Positions 7,968 to 17,059 of a DNA stretch of 64,000 nucleotides are shown here, in pieces. Both the position numbers and the translations under genes were made by a program. Positions within the stretch are counted from its first letter, which is position 1, and every line of letters begins with the position of its first letter. The notes below the pieces were generated by a model. The model did not search any database. It had not been told where the DNA came from and saw only the letters and a list, made by a program, of their open reading frames with translations. Source of the stretch: DASRHT01 sp035293765 (GTDB lineage: Bacteria; Chloroflexota; Ktedonobacteria; Ktedonobacterales; Ktedonobacteraceae); assembly GCA_035293765.1 (NCBI GenBank), contig DATGMF010000074.1, forward strand, positions 62,001 to 126,000. Direction: 5' to 3'.

Positions 7968-9635
7968 CTAGGTGAGTTCGAGCAATGGGAACGCACGATG
8001 GCGGCGTGGCGGAACCAGGAAGTTCTGGCGGCGGGTGGCTGTCAGGAAGCGCTCCAGCCCGTCATCATCGTCGTTTGAGGGGTTGACGCCGGCTGGCACA
8101 TTGGTGGCGGTCCCACCGTTGCTTCCACCCTTTATCACCAGATCCTGCGACGCCGCGTTGATGCGCAGCACGCGGAAGAACTCCGAGGTCGGCACAAAGA
8201 CGGTGAACTCCAGGGTGGGCTGTGTCGAGCCGTCGGGCACATCGAGCGACGAGAGGCCGGGGCCGTCATTGCGGATGTGCAGCGGCGTGCCATCTGCCGC
8301 ACGCGAGGAACGCTGCAATGCCTGCTCATGACCGACGCGCAACTGCTTGACGCCTGTCGCCAGGATATCCGGGTCGAAGTTGTCGAACACCTCGTGATTG
8401 GTGGTGAAGATATTGCGCACAAAGGCCGATTGCTGCTGCGTCGCCAGGTTGCCTGTCGGCGCACCCAGACCGCCACCGTTGGTGAAGGGGTCGTTGGGAT
8501 CGGTTGGGAACGGGAACCCGGGCGTGTTGTTGGGGGCAAAGGAGCGGAACATGTACTGGACGCGCTCGCTGAACGGCTCGGCCCCGGTGAACTTGTTGGG
8601 ATCCGTGTTGTAGAATTGGGCCAGGTCATCGATGACATGCGACAGGTGCTGGATCGAACCATTGTCGAAGTAGTCCCCGGCATTCGCCGTGGTCAACTTG
8701 CCGATGCTGCCGCCTGCATTAGCTCCGGCGAAGGTCACGGTTGCGCCATTGGGCGCGCTGCTATCCACCTGCTGATCGACAAAGCCCATCCACATCGAGG
8801 AGGCCGGGTTGATCTCGGTATGCACTGTCGGGAATGGCGCGACGTTGTTGGCAGCAAGTTGATCGGCCACCTGGCGCGGCAACCCCGGCTGTACAAAGTT
8901 CAAACGCGGCGTGCCGAAACTGAAGAGCCCATTGAAGTCGGGCGAGTCCACAACCCTGTTGTTGAGAATATTGCTGCCCTGGAACCAGGCCGCGACCTCG
9001 GTGATGTTGACCAGCGAATCGCTACGCAGGGTGAAGAGTACATCATTGCTCTCAATCTGTACCGGTACGCTGAAGGTCGCTTTGCTAATGCCAGGCTGCC
9101 CAAAATCGGTCGGGCCAGGTACCGCCTCTTCCAGTACAAAGCGGTTATGATCGGAGCTCAAGCGCGGCATACGGCTGGCAACCAGGCTCTGCGGCAGGCG
9201 ATTGAAGTAAGGCAGACCATAGGCCACGAAGACGAAGATGCCGCTGGGGCTAAAGGAGTAGTTCGCTTCGATAGTCGCCAGAGCGTTTGCCAGTGTCTGC
9301 TGGTCGGCCTTCGTCGGGTTGCGCGTGAGCTTGGCGGGTGCCATGAAAGTAAAGATGGCGCCGAACTGGACCGGGATGCCATTGATAGTCTGGACCGGAT
9401 GGACAAAGGCGCCGATGTCAAACTGGATGTCCGGGAAGCCCAGCGGCATAGCATGTGCGATGCGCTCAGGCTGCCAGGCAACAGCGCCGACGGTGGCAAT
9501 CGCGGCGGCGCTGGCACCCGCTGCTTTGAGCAAGGTGCGGCGATTCAAAGCTGGAGTCGGAACTTTGACGATCTGCTCCGGGGTGACAATGTTCCCTGAT
9601 CGGGGGGAACGATTGGGACGGCACCGAGAAGACAT
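7968..9635 (-). CDS. Tat-exported protein of unknown function, peroxidase-like
   Basis: About 555 residues. The N-terminus carries NRRTLLKAAGASAAA, a twin-arginine signal with hydrophobic core, so it is exported folded, possibly with a cofactor. The body has GLPYFNRLP near residue 185, SMWMGFVDQQ (~290) and a segment GSIQHLSHVIDDLAQFY...ERVQYMF (~340-370), reminiscent of Dyp-peroxidase-related Tat proteins of unknown function (DUF7405-like). I cannot confirm heme ligands. The start at 9635 is chosen because GGAGAG lies 8 nt upstream; an upstream in-frame start is poorer. A consensus promoter lies about 230 nt upstream. Confidence 0.65.
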   Translation of the reverse strand: MSSRCRPNRSPRSGNIVTPEQIVKVPTPALNRRTLLKAAGASAAAIATVGAVAWQPERIAHAMPLGFPDIQFDIGAFVHPVQTINGIPVQFGAIFTFMAPAKLTRNPTKADQQTLANALATIEANYSFSPSGIFVFVAYGLPYFNRLPQSLVASRMPRLSSDHNRFVLEEAVPGPTDFGQPGISKATFSVPVQIESNDVLFTLRSDSLVNITEVAAWFQGSNILNNRVVDSPDFNGLFSFGTPRLNFVQPGLPRQVADQLAANNVAPFPTVHTEINPASSMWMGFVDQQVDSSAPNGATVTFAGANAGGSIGKLTTANAGDYFDNGSIQHLSHVIDDLAQFYNTDPNKFTGAEPFSERVQYMFRSFAPNNTPGFPFPTDPNDPFTNGGGLGAPTGNLATQQQSAFVRNIFTTNHEVFDNFDPDILATGVKQLRVGHEQALQRSSRAADGTPLHIRNDGPGLSSLDVPDGSTQPTLEFTVFVPTSEFFRVLRINAASQDLVIKGGSNGGTATNVPAGVNPSNDDDDGLERFLTATRRQNFLVPPRRHRAFPLLELT

Positions 9636-9867
9636 AAAAATCTCTCTCCTTCGCGTTATTACCAACGCGTAAATACAAAACAACGCCAGATTTGGGAGGA
9701 TTCCAGGCAGAATCCTTCTTTGCCTTGCTTAGGTAAATAACAAGGGTGAAAGCCTTTCTTAGTGGCTTCTGGCTGTTTCCCCTGTATCTTCTGCCATTGG
9801 CACTGATGGCAGAATGTGGCTTGCAGGAAGAAAACTATCTTGCAATAGGTTTTTTTCCTTGTCAAGA

Positions 9868-9896
9868 AGTATAACGAAAAAATTTAAGATTGTCAA
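9868..9896 (-). promoter_or_regulatory. Promoter of the Tat-exported protein gene
   Basis: Minus-strand TTGACA (9896-9891), 17-bp spacer, TATACT (9873-9868). The ~225-nt leader contains a 9-bp hairpin, TTCTGCCAT / ATGGCAGAA (9789-9814). The rest of 9897-10088 is AT-rich and holds no supported gene. Confidence 0.65.
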
Positions 9897-10088
9897 TAAA
9901 AAAAGATCATTTTGCTAAATATTATCTTTAAGTACTATGAGGATTAATATTTGTTTTTATAAGATTAAAATATATGATTTGAAAAGAAAGAAACGAAGCC
10001 GGGAATGCCCAAAGCTTAGTAATCGCAGCTTTTGGGAGGTGCCTCAGCAGGAGGCAGATGTTGGAAGCAGAAAGGCAAGCCGCAAAAC

Positions 10089-10958
10089 TTACCCGGAGGC
10101 AAGCTGCGCATCCAGCCATTCAGTCATACAGGTATAGACGCGCTCTGGTTGCTCGACGAACAGGGCGTGATCCATCCTGCTGAGGAACATGCAGGTCCCA
10201 TTCACAACTCCGTTGGCGATGATCCCAGCCTGGCCGGGGGGTACCAGGCTATCCTGCTCTCCGGTCACGGCAAGCACCGGCGCGACTATCTCCGCCAGAT
10301 AAGGAGTGAGATCGGCGACGTTGCGCATCCGGTAGAACCACATGCGCATCGCCTTCGCGTCAATATGCTTTAAGTGGTCGGCGATTTTTGGTCTGAAGGC
10401 TTTATAGGCGGTATTGGCGGCAAAACCCGCTTTGTCATATGAGCACATGCGCCAGATAAAATCGTTCAGGGCGGGATTGCTGGTATTCAGCTTCATCTGT
10501 GCGTCAAAGAGCAAAGCGCCCGCAGTTCCCAGGTGCTGGAGCTGCTGATCAATGCCGAGCAGGGAGGTCCAGACGCCGCGAGCGAAACCGGCCAGCGAAA
10601 TTACATACTTCACCAGATGCGGGGAGCGCCAGGCTACGGCGAGACTGGCGTAGCCGCCTGTGCTATGCCCGATCAGAATAGCAGGCTTGCCGCCGCTGAT
10701 CTGTTCCACCGCAGCCGCCATTGTATCGCCCACCCAGGCGTCGGTAATCGTTTCCTGCCGCATCGTGGGTGGGAAGCGGGCGGGATAATGACCGGGGAGG
10801 CTGAGCGTTACAATGCGCCCATAGCGTGCGAAGCGTAATGGGAAGTCCAGCCAGGTATACTGGCTGCTCACGATGCCATGAATAAATATCAACGGTGTGT
10901 CGCCATCAGTGTGCTGGATATAGTCCAGCATCTGATCGCCCACCTGTAAAGCGGTCAT
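10089..10958 (-). CDS. Alpha/beta hydrolase
   Basis: 289-residue alpha/beta-hydrolase-fold protein. It shows the oxyanion HGIVSS region, the nucleophile elbow GHSTGG, an acid in GEQDSLVP and the histidine in MDHALF, i.e. a complete Ser-Asp-His triad. No signal peptide is seen, so it is likely cytosolic. Substrate is unknown (esterase, lactonase or haloperoxidase-like are all possible). The start at MTALQVG (10958) is preceded by GGAGATCGGAG. A short membrane-protein ORF ends 31 bp upstream and may be cotranscribed. Confidence 0.85.
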   Translation of the reverse strand: MTALQVGDQMLDYIQHTDGDTPLIFIHGIVSSQYTWLDFPLRFARYGRIVTLSLPGHYPARFPPTMRQETITDAWVGDTMAAAVEQISGGKPAILIGHSTGGYASLAVAWRSPHLVKYVISLAGFARGVWTSLLGIDQQLQHLGTAGALLFDAQMKLNTSNPALNDFIWRMCSYDKAGFAANTAYKAFRPKIADHLKHIDAKAMRMWFYRMRNVADLTPYLAEIVAPVLAVTGEQDSLVPPGQAGIIANGVVNGTCMFLSRMDHALFVEQPERVYTCMTEWLDAQLASG

Positions 10959-10989
10959 GCTCCGATCTCCTACATAAACAAACTCAAGA

Positions 10990-11139
10990 TCAGTCGTCTT
11001 CGTTCTTAAAGAGAGCGTGATGCAGAGCTGTCGTGTGTCTGCCACGACGGGGGGGGCGCAGACGTCGAGAGGTGCTGACAACAATTGCGCTCGCCAGAAG
11101 TATACCCATTAAGCCGAGGATAATATAAAGGATCGCCAC
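10990..11139 (-). CDS. Small single-span membrane protein (49 aa)
   Basis: GTG-started ORF with an AAGG element 8-9 nt upstream. It encodes a hydrophobic segment (AILYIILGLMGILLASAIVV) followed by a basic tail with several Arg and His residues (RRLRPPRRGRH). It is followed 31 bp later by the alpha/beta hydrolase gene. A run of eight C (G on the + strand, 11049-11056) lies in the coding region and could be length-variable. No known family was recognised; it may instead be leader sequence. Confidence 0.4.
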   Translation of the reverse strand: MAILYIILGLMGILLASAIVVSTSRRLRPPRRGRHTTALHHALFKNEDD

Positions 11140-11328
11140 GATATCCGCCTTTTCCCTGAGTGATTCGTCCCTCAGAATTTTTCTACTTCAATAGTACGGT
11201 AATATGCTGAAGTTTGCAATGATCCCTCAAAAACTCATTCCCTCATTGCACTTTACCAGATGTTAACGCAAACGGGCTTGAGTCCTTGCTTGTTGCAATG
11301 CTGTCGAAATTAGTGTAGAGTAGTCACT

Positions 11329-11745
11329 ATGGAAACGACGAGTACAAACAAGTTAGAGTACCAGCGAGATGAGCACCGGGTTCACCTGATCGTGTACCAC
11401 CTCATCTGGTGCCCGAAACGGCGCAAGGCCATCCTTACAGGCACGCTCAAAGAACGCTGCCAGCAACTCATTGCCCAGAAGTGCCAGGAGAAAGGATGGG
11501 ATATTCTCACGCTGGCTATCCAACCCGATCACATCCATATCTTTCTACGAGCTTGGCCCTCCGACAGCGCGGCGGAGATCGTGAAGGAACTCAAGGGCTT
11601 TACCTCCTTTCGTCTGCGTCAAGAGTTCAAACCCATCTTGAGTAAGTTGCCATCCACCTGGACGCGCTCCTATTTTGCCAGCACTGCCGGTGCGGTGAGC
11701 GCGGAAACGATCCAGCAGTATATTGATGCTCAGAAAGGGGTCTAG
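11329..11745 (+). CDS. tnpA: IS200/IS605 transposase TnpA (Y1 HUH)
   Basis: 138-residue single-strand DNA transposase. It has the HUH motif PDHIHIF (His68, His70) and a C-terminal helix with the catalytic tyrosine (Tyr131 in IQQYIDAQKG). Its length is normal for the family. It catalyses peel-and-paste excision and integration of single-stranded element DNA at short target tags. The gene appears intact and is directly followed by tnpB. Confidence 0.93.
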   Translation: METTSTNKLEYQRDEHRVHLIVYHLIWCPKRRKAILTGTLKERCQQLIAQKCQEKGWDILTLAIQPDHIHIFLRAWPSDSAAEIVKELKGFTSFRLRQEFKPILSKLPSTWTRSYFASTAGAVSAETIQQYIDAQKGV

Positions 11746-11749
11746 TGCT

Positions 11750-13282
11750 ATGGTAAAGGCCATGAAAACGATCAGACAAGCGTTGCAGTATCCGCCGCAG
11801 TATGCCCACTATTTCGCGGAACATGCCGCGCTCTTCAATCGGGTCGTGGCCTTCTACTTTGCTGTCATCCAGGCCCATGAGGGCATCCTCGCGCTCAAAA
11901 ACAAGGAGGCCCTCACCGCCCTGGAGAAGCTCACGCATGCAACGGAAAAGAACCTCCATCCGATCATGCCGCTCACCACCCTTGCACCGGATATCCCCGC
12001 GATGTTTCGCCGCGCTGCCATCAACGCCGCTCTTGGCTCTGCCCGCGCATTTTTCTCCTCTCTCAAGAAATGGCGGCTGCGCAAGGAGCAGTACGAAGCC
12101 AAACCGACCAGGAAGGGGAAGAAGAAGCCATGCAGAGAACGGCCACCTGTTCCGCCACGCACTTGGAACAAGTCAGTTCCCTTCTACGCCGGTCTGTGGA
12201 GAGAGCGTGCCGAGCACTCCATCGTGCTCAAGGTCTGGACGGGGGCATGCTGGTCCTGGCTCAAGGTGGCAACCCTCTCGCGCCATCTGCCCGAGGGGTT
12301 CGAGATGGGCAGTCCTTCCCTGGTCCGCAAAGGCAACTGCTGGTGGCTGCATACCCCCATCGAACAGTCATTTGAGGCGCCTGCCAAAGTGGAGCAGCAG
12401 ATCACCATCAAAGAGACACGCATCTGCGCGGTCGATCTCAATCTCGATAAGCACCTGGCCGTGTGTAGCGTCCAAACCGTTGACGGCACCATCCTGGCTA
12501 CCTCCTTCATTGGAAGTGGCACAGCGATAGCGGGCTGTAGGAAGAGACTGCTTGGACGCATCGCACGCAATCGCTCCGAGACCGGCATCATCGCGGAAGC
12601 AGAACAGGACAATACTGATCTCTGGAGCAAGATCAGAAATGTAGATGAACACATCGCGCACCTGACAAGCTGCCGCATCGTCCAGTTCGCGCGGCGGCAT
12701 GGGGCAAGCATGCTGGTCTTCGAGCACCTGGGCAATCTCACACCGGAAAAGGGGAAGTATTCGCGCCGAGGCAATGCGAAACGCGCGTACTGGATGAAAG
12801 GTCGCATCTTTCGCTACTCGAAGTACAAAGCCTGGAATGCAGGCGGTATCATCACCTGCCGAGTGAATCCGCGCAATACGAGCAGAGAATGCCACCGTTG
12901 TCATGCCCCTCTCATTCGCTACAACCAGGGACAGCCAGAAGAGGGCTACACCTCTGGGGCAGCCCTCTGCTTCTGCGAAATCTGCCAGATGCGCGATCAT
13001 GCCGACCGTAATGCCAGCATCCGGATCGGACAGCGGCTCATTGAGCGCTACAAAGAACCTTTGAAGGAAAAGCCTCATGCTCTTTTGCGACGTGCGAAGA
13101 GGGAGCCGAAAAGCTCAGGTGTTGGGATCTCCCAGGCTGCTAAACGCATACAGGGACCATCCATCTCTCGTGCAAAGCGAGGAGATCACGCCAACGGGCA
13201 TGGCACCGCCCCGAGGGGATTGCGCCGGATGGGTGCGCGTCCCTCAGATATTGCTCACCAACTACGCCTCCACTTTGAGTAG
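11750..13282 (+). CDS. tnpB: RNA-guided nuclease TnpB
   Basis: About 510 residues, longer than the usual ~400. The RuvC catalytic acids are visible: ICAVDLNLDKH (Asp near residue 229), LVFEHLGNL (Glu near 324) and DHADRNAS (Asp near 419). A zinc-ribbon lies between (CHRC ... CEIC). An extended helical N-terminus (~1-170) with a basic KPTRKGKKKP stretch accounts for part of the extra size. The ATG at 11750 lies 4 bp after the tnpA stop; a second ATG at 11762 is possible. TnpB uses an omega RNA from the element's right end to cut target DNA and keep the element in place. Confidence 0.9.
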   Translation: MVKAMKTIRQALQYPPQYAHYFAEHAALFNRVVAFYFAVIQAHEGILALKNKEALTALEKLTHATEKNLHPIMPLTTLAPDIPAMFRRAAINAALGSARAFFSSLKKWRLRKEQYEAKPTRKGKKKPCRERPPVPPRTWNKSVPFYAGLWRERAEHSIVLKVWTGACWSWLKVATLSRHLPEGFEMGSPSLVRKGNCWWLHTPIEQSFEAPAKVEQQITIKETRICAVDLNLDKHLAVCSVQTVDGTILATSFIGSGTAIAGCRKRLLGRIARNRSETGIIAEAEQDNTDLWSKIRNVDEHIAHLTSCRIVQFARRHGASMLVFEHLGNLTPEKGKYSRRGNAKRAYWMKGRIFRYSKYKAWNAGGIITCRVNPRNTSRECHRCHAPLIRYNQGQPEEGYTSGAALCFCEICQMRDHADRNASIRIGQRLIERYKEPLKEKPHALLRRAKREPKSSGVGISQAAKRIQGPSISRAKRGDHANGHGTAPRGLRRMGARPSDIAHQLRLHFE

Positions 13283-13365
13283 TCCCTACGGGACGTTTCT
13301 CGCGAGGGCGCTTACGTAGCAGTGTCAGAAGTTGCACGGCTTTAGCCGTTGCGCAGTGTCACAAA
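13283..13365 (+). ncRNA. Putative TnpB omega RNA / right-end region
   Basis: Downstream of tnpB lie two hairpins (13282-13294; 13336-13349, closed further by GCA/TGC). In TnpB elements the guide RNA overlaps the 3' end of tnpB and ends at the transposon right end, with the guide taken from flanking DNA. The boundary is inferred. Confidence 0.45.
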
Positions 13366-13446
13366 ATCTCTGCCTGCCCCATACCATAGGGTCATCTGAG
13401 AACAAAAATACAGCCATAAAAATATGTTTTTAGAAAGTGGGCGTCT

Positions 13447-15576
13447 ATGAAGGATTCAAGGGAGCAGGAGAGTAAATTTAACAATAATAAGGATGTGACG
13501 CATCAGCCGAACCGGTCGGAAGATGACGACTTCGATCTGTCGCAGCCCCAAAAGCTGGAGGAGCTGCGGGGCAGTTTGCCGGGAAATATGCGCGTCCGCA
13601 TTACACGGTCAAAGAAGCCAGAATTTAAACGTGTCGCCGCCGGAGAGTTGGAGGCAACCGAAGCGGTAGAGAGGCCACACAGCCCAATAGGGCGCGCGCT
13701 GTATCAGGCCAAGCGTTTCTTCATCGGGGTGCCTATCCCGACAACGATGGCGGAATCTGAACACATCTCGAAATTCAAGGCGCTGGCGCTGCTCTCCTCG
13801 GATGCCATCTCCTCGGTCGCTTTCGCCACGGAAGCTATCCTGATCAATCTGGTGGCGGCTGGCTCGGCGAGCCTGGGCCTGACTCTCCCTATCAGCCTGG
13901 CGATCCTCCTGCTGCTGGTGATAGTGGCAACCTCGTATCGTCAAACCATTCCGGCCTATCCCAATGGCGGTGGATCTTATACTGTCGCGCGTGAAAACCT
14001 CGGCACGGTGGCGGGGCTGGTCGCCGCCGCTGCCCTGATGATCGATTACGTGCTTAACGTCGCCGTCTGTATCGCCGCCGGAGTGCATAATATTGCTTCC
14101 TTCATTCCTTCGCTCAACCCCTATATCGTCCCGATGGCCGTCACGCTGATTGTGATCATCATGCTCTTGAATCTAAGGGGGCTGCGAGAATCGGGGACAA
14201 TTTTCGCTTTTCCCACCTACTTTTTTATCGTGAGCGCCGCTATCCTGATCATCGTCGGATTGATCAAAGCGTATCTTTTTCAGCATCAACCGCTGATAGG
14301 CACGTTTACGCCTGCCGTGTCGGCTATTGAGCCGCTTTCGATCTTTGTCATTCTGCGCTCGTTCTCTACCGGCTGTAGCGCCATGACCGGCGTGGAGGCC
14401 ATTTCCAACGCCACGCCGGTCTTTCGCCAGCCTCAAACACGCAACGCCGCTATTACCCTGACCTTGATGGCCTTCCTGCTCGGCTCGCTCTTTCTGGGCA
14501 TCACGCTGCTAGCCATGACGTATGGCGTCCAGGCTATAGCTTCGGGTAGTCCAACCGTGGTGGCGCAGATTGCGATGCATGTCTACGAGGGTCCGTGGGC
14601 CTTCCTGATCCCCCTCTTCCTCCTCTCGGTCCTGGGCATTCTGACGCTCTCGGCGGAGACCAGCTTTGCCGGTTTTCCACGCCTGACATCGCTGCTGGCC
14701 CAGGATCGTTTCCTGCCCACCCAGTTTGCCTTCCGTGGCGACCGCCTGGCATTCTCGGTGGGCATTATTGTCCTGGCCGTTCTTGCCTGCTTGCTGGTCA
14801 TTGGCTTCGGCGGCGATACCAATGCCCTGATCAACCTTTTCGCGGTGGGCGTCTTTATCGCCTTTACGCTCTCGCAGGCTGGCATGGTGGTGCATTGGTG
14901 GCGTTTGCGCGGCCAGCAGCGGGGTTGGCAGCGCAGCATGCTCATTAATGGCACAGGCGCGTGTACCACGGCGATAGTTACGCTGGTGGTCGCCTCGGCG
15001 AAATTTCTAGAGGGGGCCTGGATCGTCGTCCTGCTGGTTCCTGTGCTGGTGCAGCTTTTTCTGGGCATTCGGCGCCACTACCTGCGTTTCGAGCGCGAAT
15101 GTACCTTCGACCTTCCCGTTCATCCCCAGGATATCCATCACCGGCTCATTATCCCTATCGATAAGCTGAATCGCGCCGCGGTACAAAGTCTGGCCTATGC
15201 CCGCTCGATCTCTCCTCATGTGACTGCGGTCCATGTGGTGCTGGATGTAGATAAGGCTGATACCCTGCGTCAGGACTGGCAGCAGTGGCAGCAGCAGCTT
15301 GGCGAAGAAGAGGAAACCCATCTTCTGATCATCGATTCGCCCTATCGTTCCCTCGTTCGTCCCCTGCTAGCCTACATCGATACCATCCACGAACGCCACC
15401 CGCAGGACACCCTGAGCGTCGTGCTGCCAGAGTTTGTTGTTGCGCACTGGTGGCAGCATTTCCTGCACAATCAGACTGCCTTGCGGCTGAAGGCTGCCCT
15501 GCTCTTCCGACCAGGGATCGTGGTGATCAATCTCCCGCAACATATGAGCGTGCGGGCAATGCCAGCAAAGGTGTAA
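13447..15576 (+). CDS. KimA-like APC-family potassium transporter
   Basis: 709 residues. A charged N-terminal tail (~1-85) precedes about 12 membrane segments (~95-540) and a cytosolic C-terminal domain (~545-709). The stretches KFKALALLSSDAISSVAFAT, SYRQTIPAYPNGGGSYTVAR, STGCSAMTGVEAISNATPVF and RGDRLAFSVGI closely follow the Bacillus YdaO/KimA high-affinity potassium importer, a homodimer regulated by c-di-AMP. Specificity for K+ is inferred from this resemblance; amino-acid transport is the alternative. No ydaO-type c-di-AMP riboswitch fits in the short space left between the IS element and the ATG, so its native promoter may have been displaced by the insertion. Confidence 0.82.
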   Translation: MKDSREQESKFNNNKDVTHQPNRSEDDDFDLSQPQKLEELRGSLPGNMRVRITRSKKPEFKRVAAGELEATEAVERPHSPIGRALYQAKRFFIGVPIPTTMAESEHISKFKALALLSSDAISSVAFATEAILINLVAAGSASLGLTLPISLAILLLLVIVATSYRQTIPAYPNGGGSYTVARENLGTVAGLVAAAALMIDYVLNVAVCIAAGVHNIASFIPSLNPYIVPMAVTLIVIIMLLNLRGLRESGTIFAFPTYFFIVSAAILIIVGLIKAYLFQHQPLIGTFTPAVSAIEPLSIFVILRSFSTGCSAMTGVEAISNATPVFRQPQTRNAAITLTLMAFLLGSLFLGITLLAMTYGVQAIASGSPTVVAQIAMHVYEGPWAFLIPLFLLSVLGILTLSAETSFAGFPRLTSLLAQDRFLPTQFAFRGDRLAFSVGIIVLAVLACLLVIGFGGDTNALINLFAVGVFIAFTLSQAGMVVHWWRLRGQQRGWQRSMLINGTGACTTAIVTLVVASAKFLEGAWIVVLLVPVLVQLFLGIRRHYLRFERECTFDLPVHPQDIHHRLIIPIDKLNRAAVQSLAYARSISPHVTAVHVVLDVDKADTLRQDWQQWQQQLGEEEETHLLIIDSPYRSLVRPLLAYIDTIHERHPQDTLSVVLPEFVVAHWWQHFLHNQTALRLKAALLFRPGIVVINLPQHMSVRAMPAKV

Positions 15577-15599
15577 ATGGACGCATTGAATGCGTCCAT
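15577..15599. terminator. Terminator hairpin between kimA-like and monooxygenase genes
   Basis: ATGGACGCATT / AATGCGTCCAT, a perfect 11-bp stem with a one-base loop, begins directly after the stop codon of the transporter gene. It sits between convergent genes. Confidence 0.7.
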
Positions 15600-15603
15600 A
15601 CGC

Positions 15604-16962
15604 TCATTTTTGTAGCACCTCAACTGGCTGCGCCTCAGGCTGGATCAGGGGCCTGGAGGGCGAACGCCGCGCCCCCTTCTCCATCTCCTTCTTCACGGTG
15701 TAGACATACGGCTCATAATCTACCTGCATGGTGTGGCGTGGCGAATCGCCATACCGCTTGCGTACCTCTTCACGCTCGTGCCTGATCTCGCGCGCTAACT
15801 CCTCATCGGAAGGAAGAGCGTACTCGCCCAGCAGATACTTGCTCACCCAGATGCTCTGTAATTCGGCCAACGGCATGATTGCACCAAGCGGCTGGAGCAA
15901 CCCGAGGAAGAAGACATCGCGATACTGCGGATGGAAAACGCGATGGAAGAGCTGCAACTCGTTGTTCTTCGCCTCAATCACTTCCGGTTTAAAGAATGGG
16001 AACGTCACTTTGTAGCCGGTGCAATAGATAATCGCATCGATCTGCTCGCGCGATCCGTCGCTGAAGATGACGCCGTCGCCATCGAGCTGCTTGATATTGG
16101 GCTTCACTTTCACCCGCCCGTGAGAAATACGCGTGAGAATATCGGAGCTGACGGTCGGATGGGCATGCAGCGCCTTATGATCGGGCTTGGGGAGCCCATA
16201 TTGCGTCAGGTCTCCCACCTGGAGGCGCAGAATCATCCCCACCAGCTTGCGCTGGATGATGGAGGGGAACCACTGTGGGAAGACCGCCGCCTGGTCCAAC
16301 GGCTTGCCGAGCAGATATTTGGGGATGATGTGGAAGCCGCGCCGCACCGCGAGATAGGTCATGATGGAGACGCGCGAAGTTTCAACGGCGATATCCATTG
16401 CCGAGTTGCCAAAGCCCAGCACTAACACGCGCTTATCCACATAAGGATCGGCATTCTTGTAATAATGGCTGTGGATCACCGTGCCGTCAAAACGACCCGG
16501 GAAGGGCGGCTCGGGCCAGCGCGGGTCCCAGTGGTGGCCGTTGGCGACCAGCAGAGCGCGGTAACGCTGCTTTGTGCCATCCTGTAATGTCACCTCCCAG
16601 CCACCGCCGTCCAGAGGTGTGGCATCCGTGACGGCGCAATTAAAGCGAATATGCTGCCTGACCCCAAAGTGATCCACGTAGTCGTTGAAATATGCGAATA
16701 TCTGCGTATGGTGAGGAAAGACTGGATAATCGGCGGGCATGGGATAGTCCGAGTATTGCATGCGGGGCCTGGACGTATTGATAAAAAGAGAGGCATAGGC
16801 GCTTGACATGCCATTGGGGTTATTAAAAGCCCAGTTGCCGCCCACGCGATCACTGGCCTCATAGCAGTCGAATGGGATGCCATGTTCTTTGAGCACCTTA
16901 CATGCCGCTATTCCCGACGAGCCTGCGCCAATGATACACACACGATTCGGGGTCTCGCTCAT
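15604..16962 (-). CDS. Flavin-containing monooxygenase
   Basis: 452-residue FAD/NADPH-dependent monooxygenase. FAD-binding GAGSSG lies at ~12-17, the FMO fingerprint FxGxxxHxxxY appears as FDGTVIHSHYY (~160), and the second Rossmann motif GFGNSAMD binds NADPH (~185). A C-terminal YCTGY (~318) is also family-typical. It oxygenates soft nucleophiles (N or S); the substrate is unknown. The start is preceded by GGAGGAG. A 9-bp inverted repeat ~70 bp upstream may be an operator. Confidence 0.9.
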   Translation of the reverse strand: MSETPNRVCIIGAGSSGIAACKVLKEHGIPFDCYEASDRVGGNWAFNNPNGMSSAYASLFINTSRPRMQYSDYPMPADYPVFPHHTQIFAYFNDYVDHFGVRQHIRFNCAVTDATPLDGGGWEVTLQDGTKQRYRALLVANGHHWDPRWPEPPFPGRFDGTVIHSHYYKNADPYVDKRVLVLGFGNSAMDIAVETSRVSIMTYLAVRRGFHIIPKYLLGKPLDQAAVFPQWFPSIIQRKLVGMILRLQVGDLTQYGLPKPDHKALHAHPTVSSDILTRISHGRVKVKPNIKQLDGDGVIFSDGSREQIDAIIYCTGYKVTFPFFKPEVIEAKNNELQLFHRVFHPQYRDVFFLGLLQPLGAIMPLAELQSIWVSKYLLGEYALPSDEELAREIRHEREEVRKRYGDSPRHTMQVDYEPYVYTVKKEMEKGARRSPSRPLIQPEAQPVEVLQK

Positions 16963-17032
16963 CGCTTCTCCTCCTCTGCAAAACTGCTCTCCATCATCTT
17001 GTTACTCTCGTTTCTCGGTAGAAAGAAGCAGA

Positions 17033-17059
17033 TTGACCTCGTGTGGCTTGCGAGGTCAA
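17033..17059. promoter_or_regulatory. Inverted repeat upstream of the monooxygenase gene
   Basis: TTGACCTCG (17033-17041) and CGAGGTCAA (17051-17059) form a perfect 9-bp dyad with a 9-bp spacer, about 70 bp before the FMO start. This is operator-like geometry. The rest of 17060-17526 shows no supported gene. Confidence 0.4.

Larger units (their letters stand above)
11240..13370 (+). mobile_element. IS200/IS605-type insertion sequence (approximate ends)
   Basis: Contains a Y1 HUH transposase gene followed 4 bp later by a TnpB gene, both intact. Elements of this family have no terminal inverted repeats but subterminal hairpins; on the right are GTCCC-TAC-GGGAC (13282-13294) and ACGGC-TTTA-GCCGT (13336-13349). 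On the left CATTGCA/TGCAATG brackets 11243-11303. The exact ends cannot be fixed without an empty site, so the coordinates are estimates. Confidence 0.75.

Noticed and set aside
8277..9599. Long open frame opposite the Tat-exported protein gene
   Set aside because: It lies wholly antisense to a gene with a Tat signal, ribosome site and terminator; its translation shows no domain and reflects GC-rich codon bias.
9659..9865. 68-codon ORF in the leader of the Tat-protein gene
   Set aside because: Its start lies at or before the predicted transcription start and no ribosome site is visible.
13360..13446. c-di-AMP (ydaO) riboswitch before the KimA-like gene
   Set aside because: Only about 80 bp lie between the IS element and the start codon, and none of the riboswitch's conserved stretches are there.
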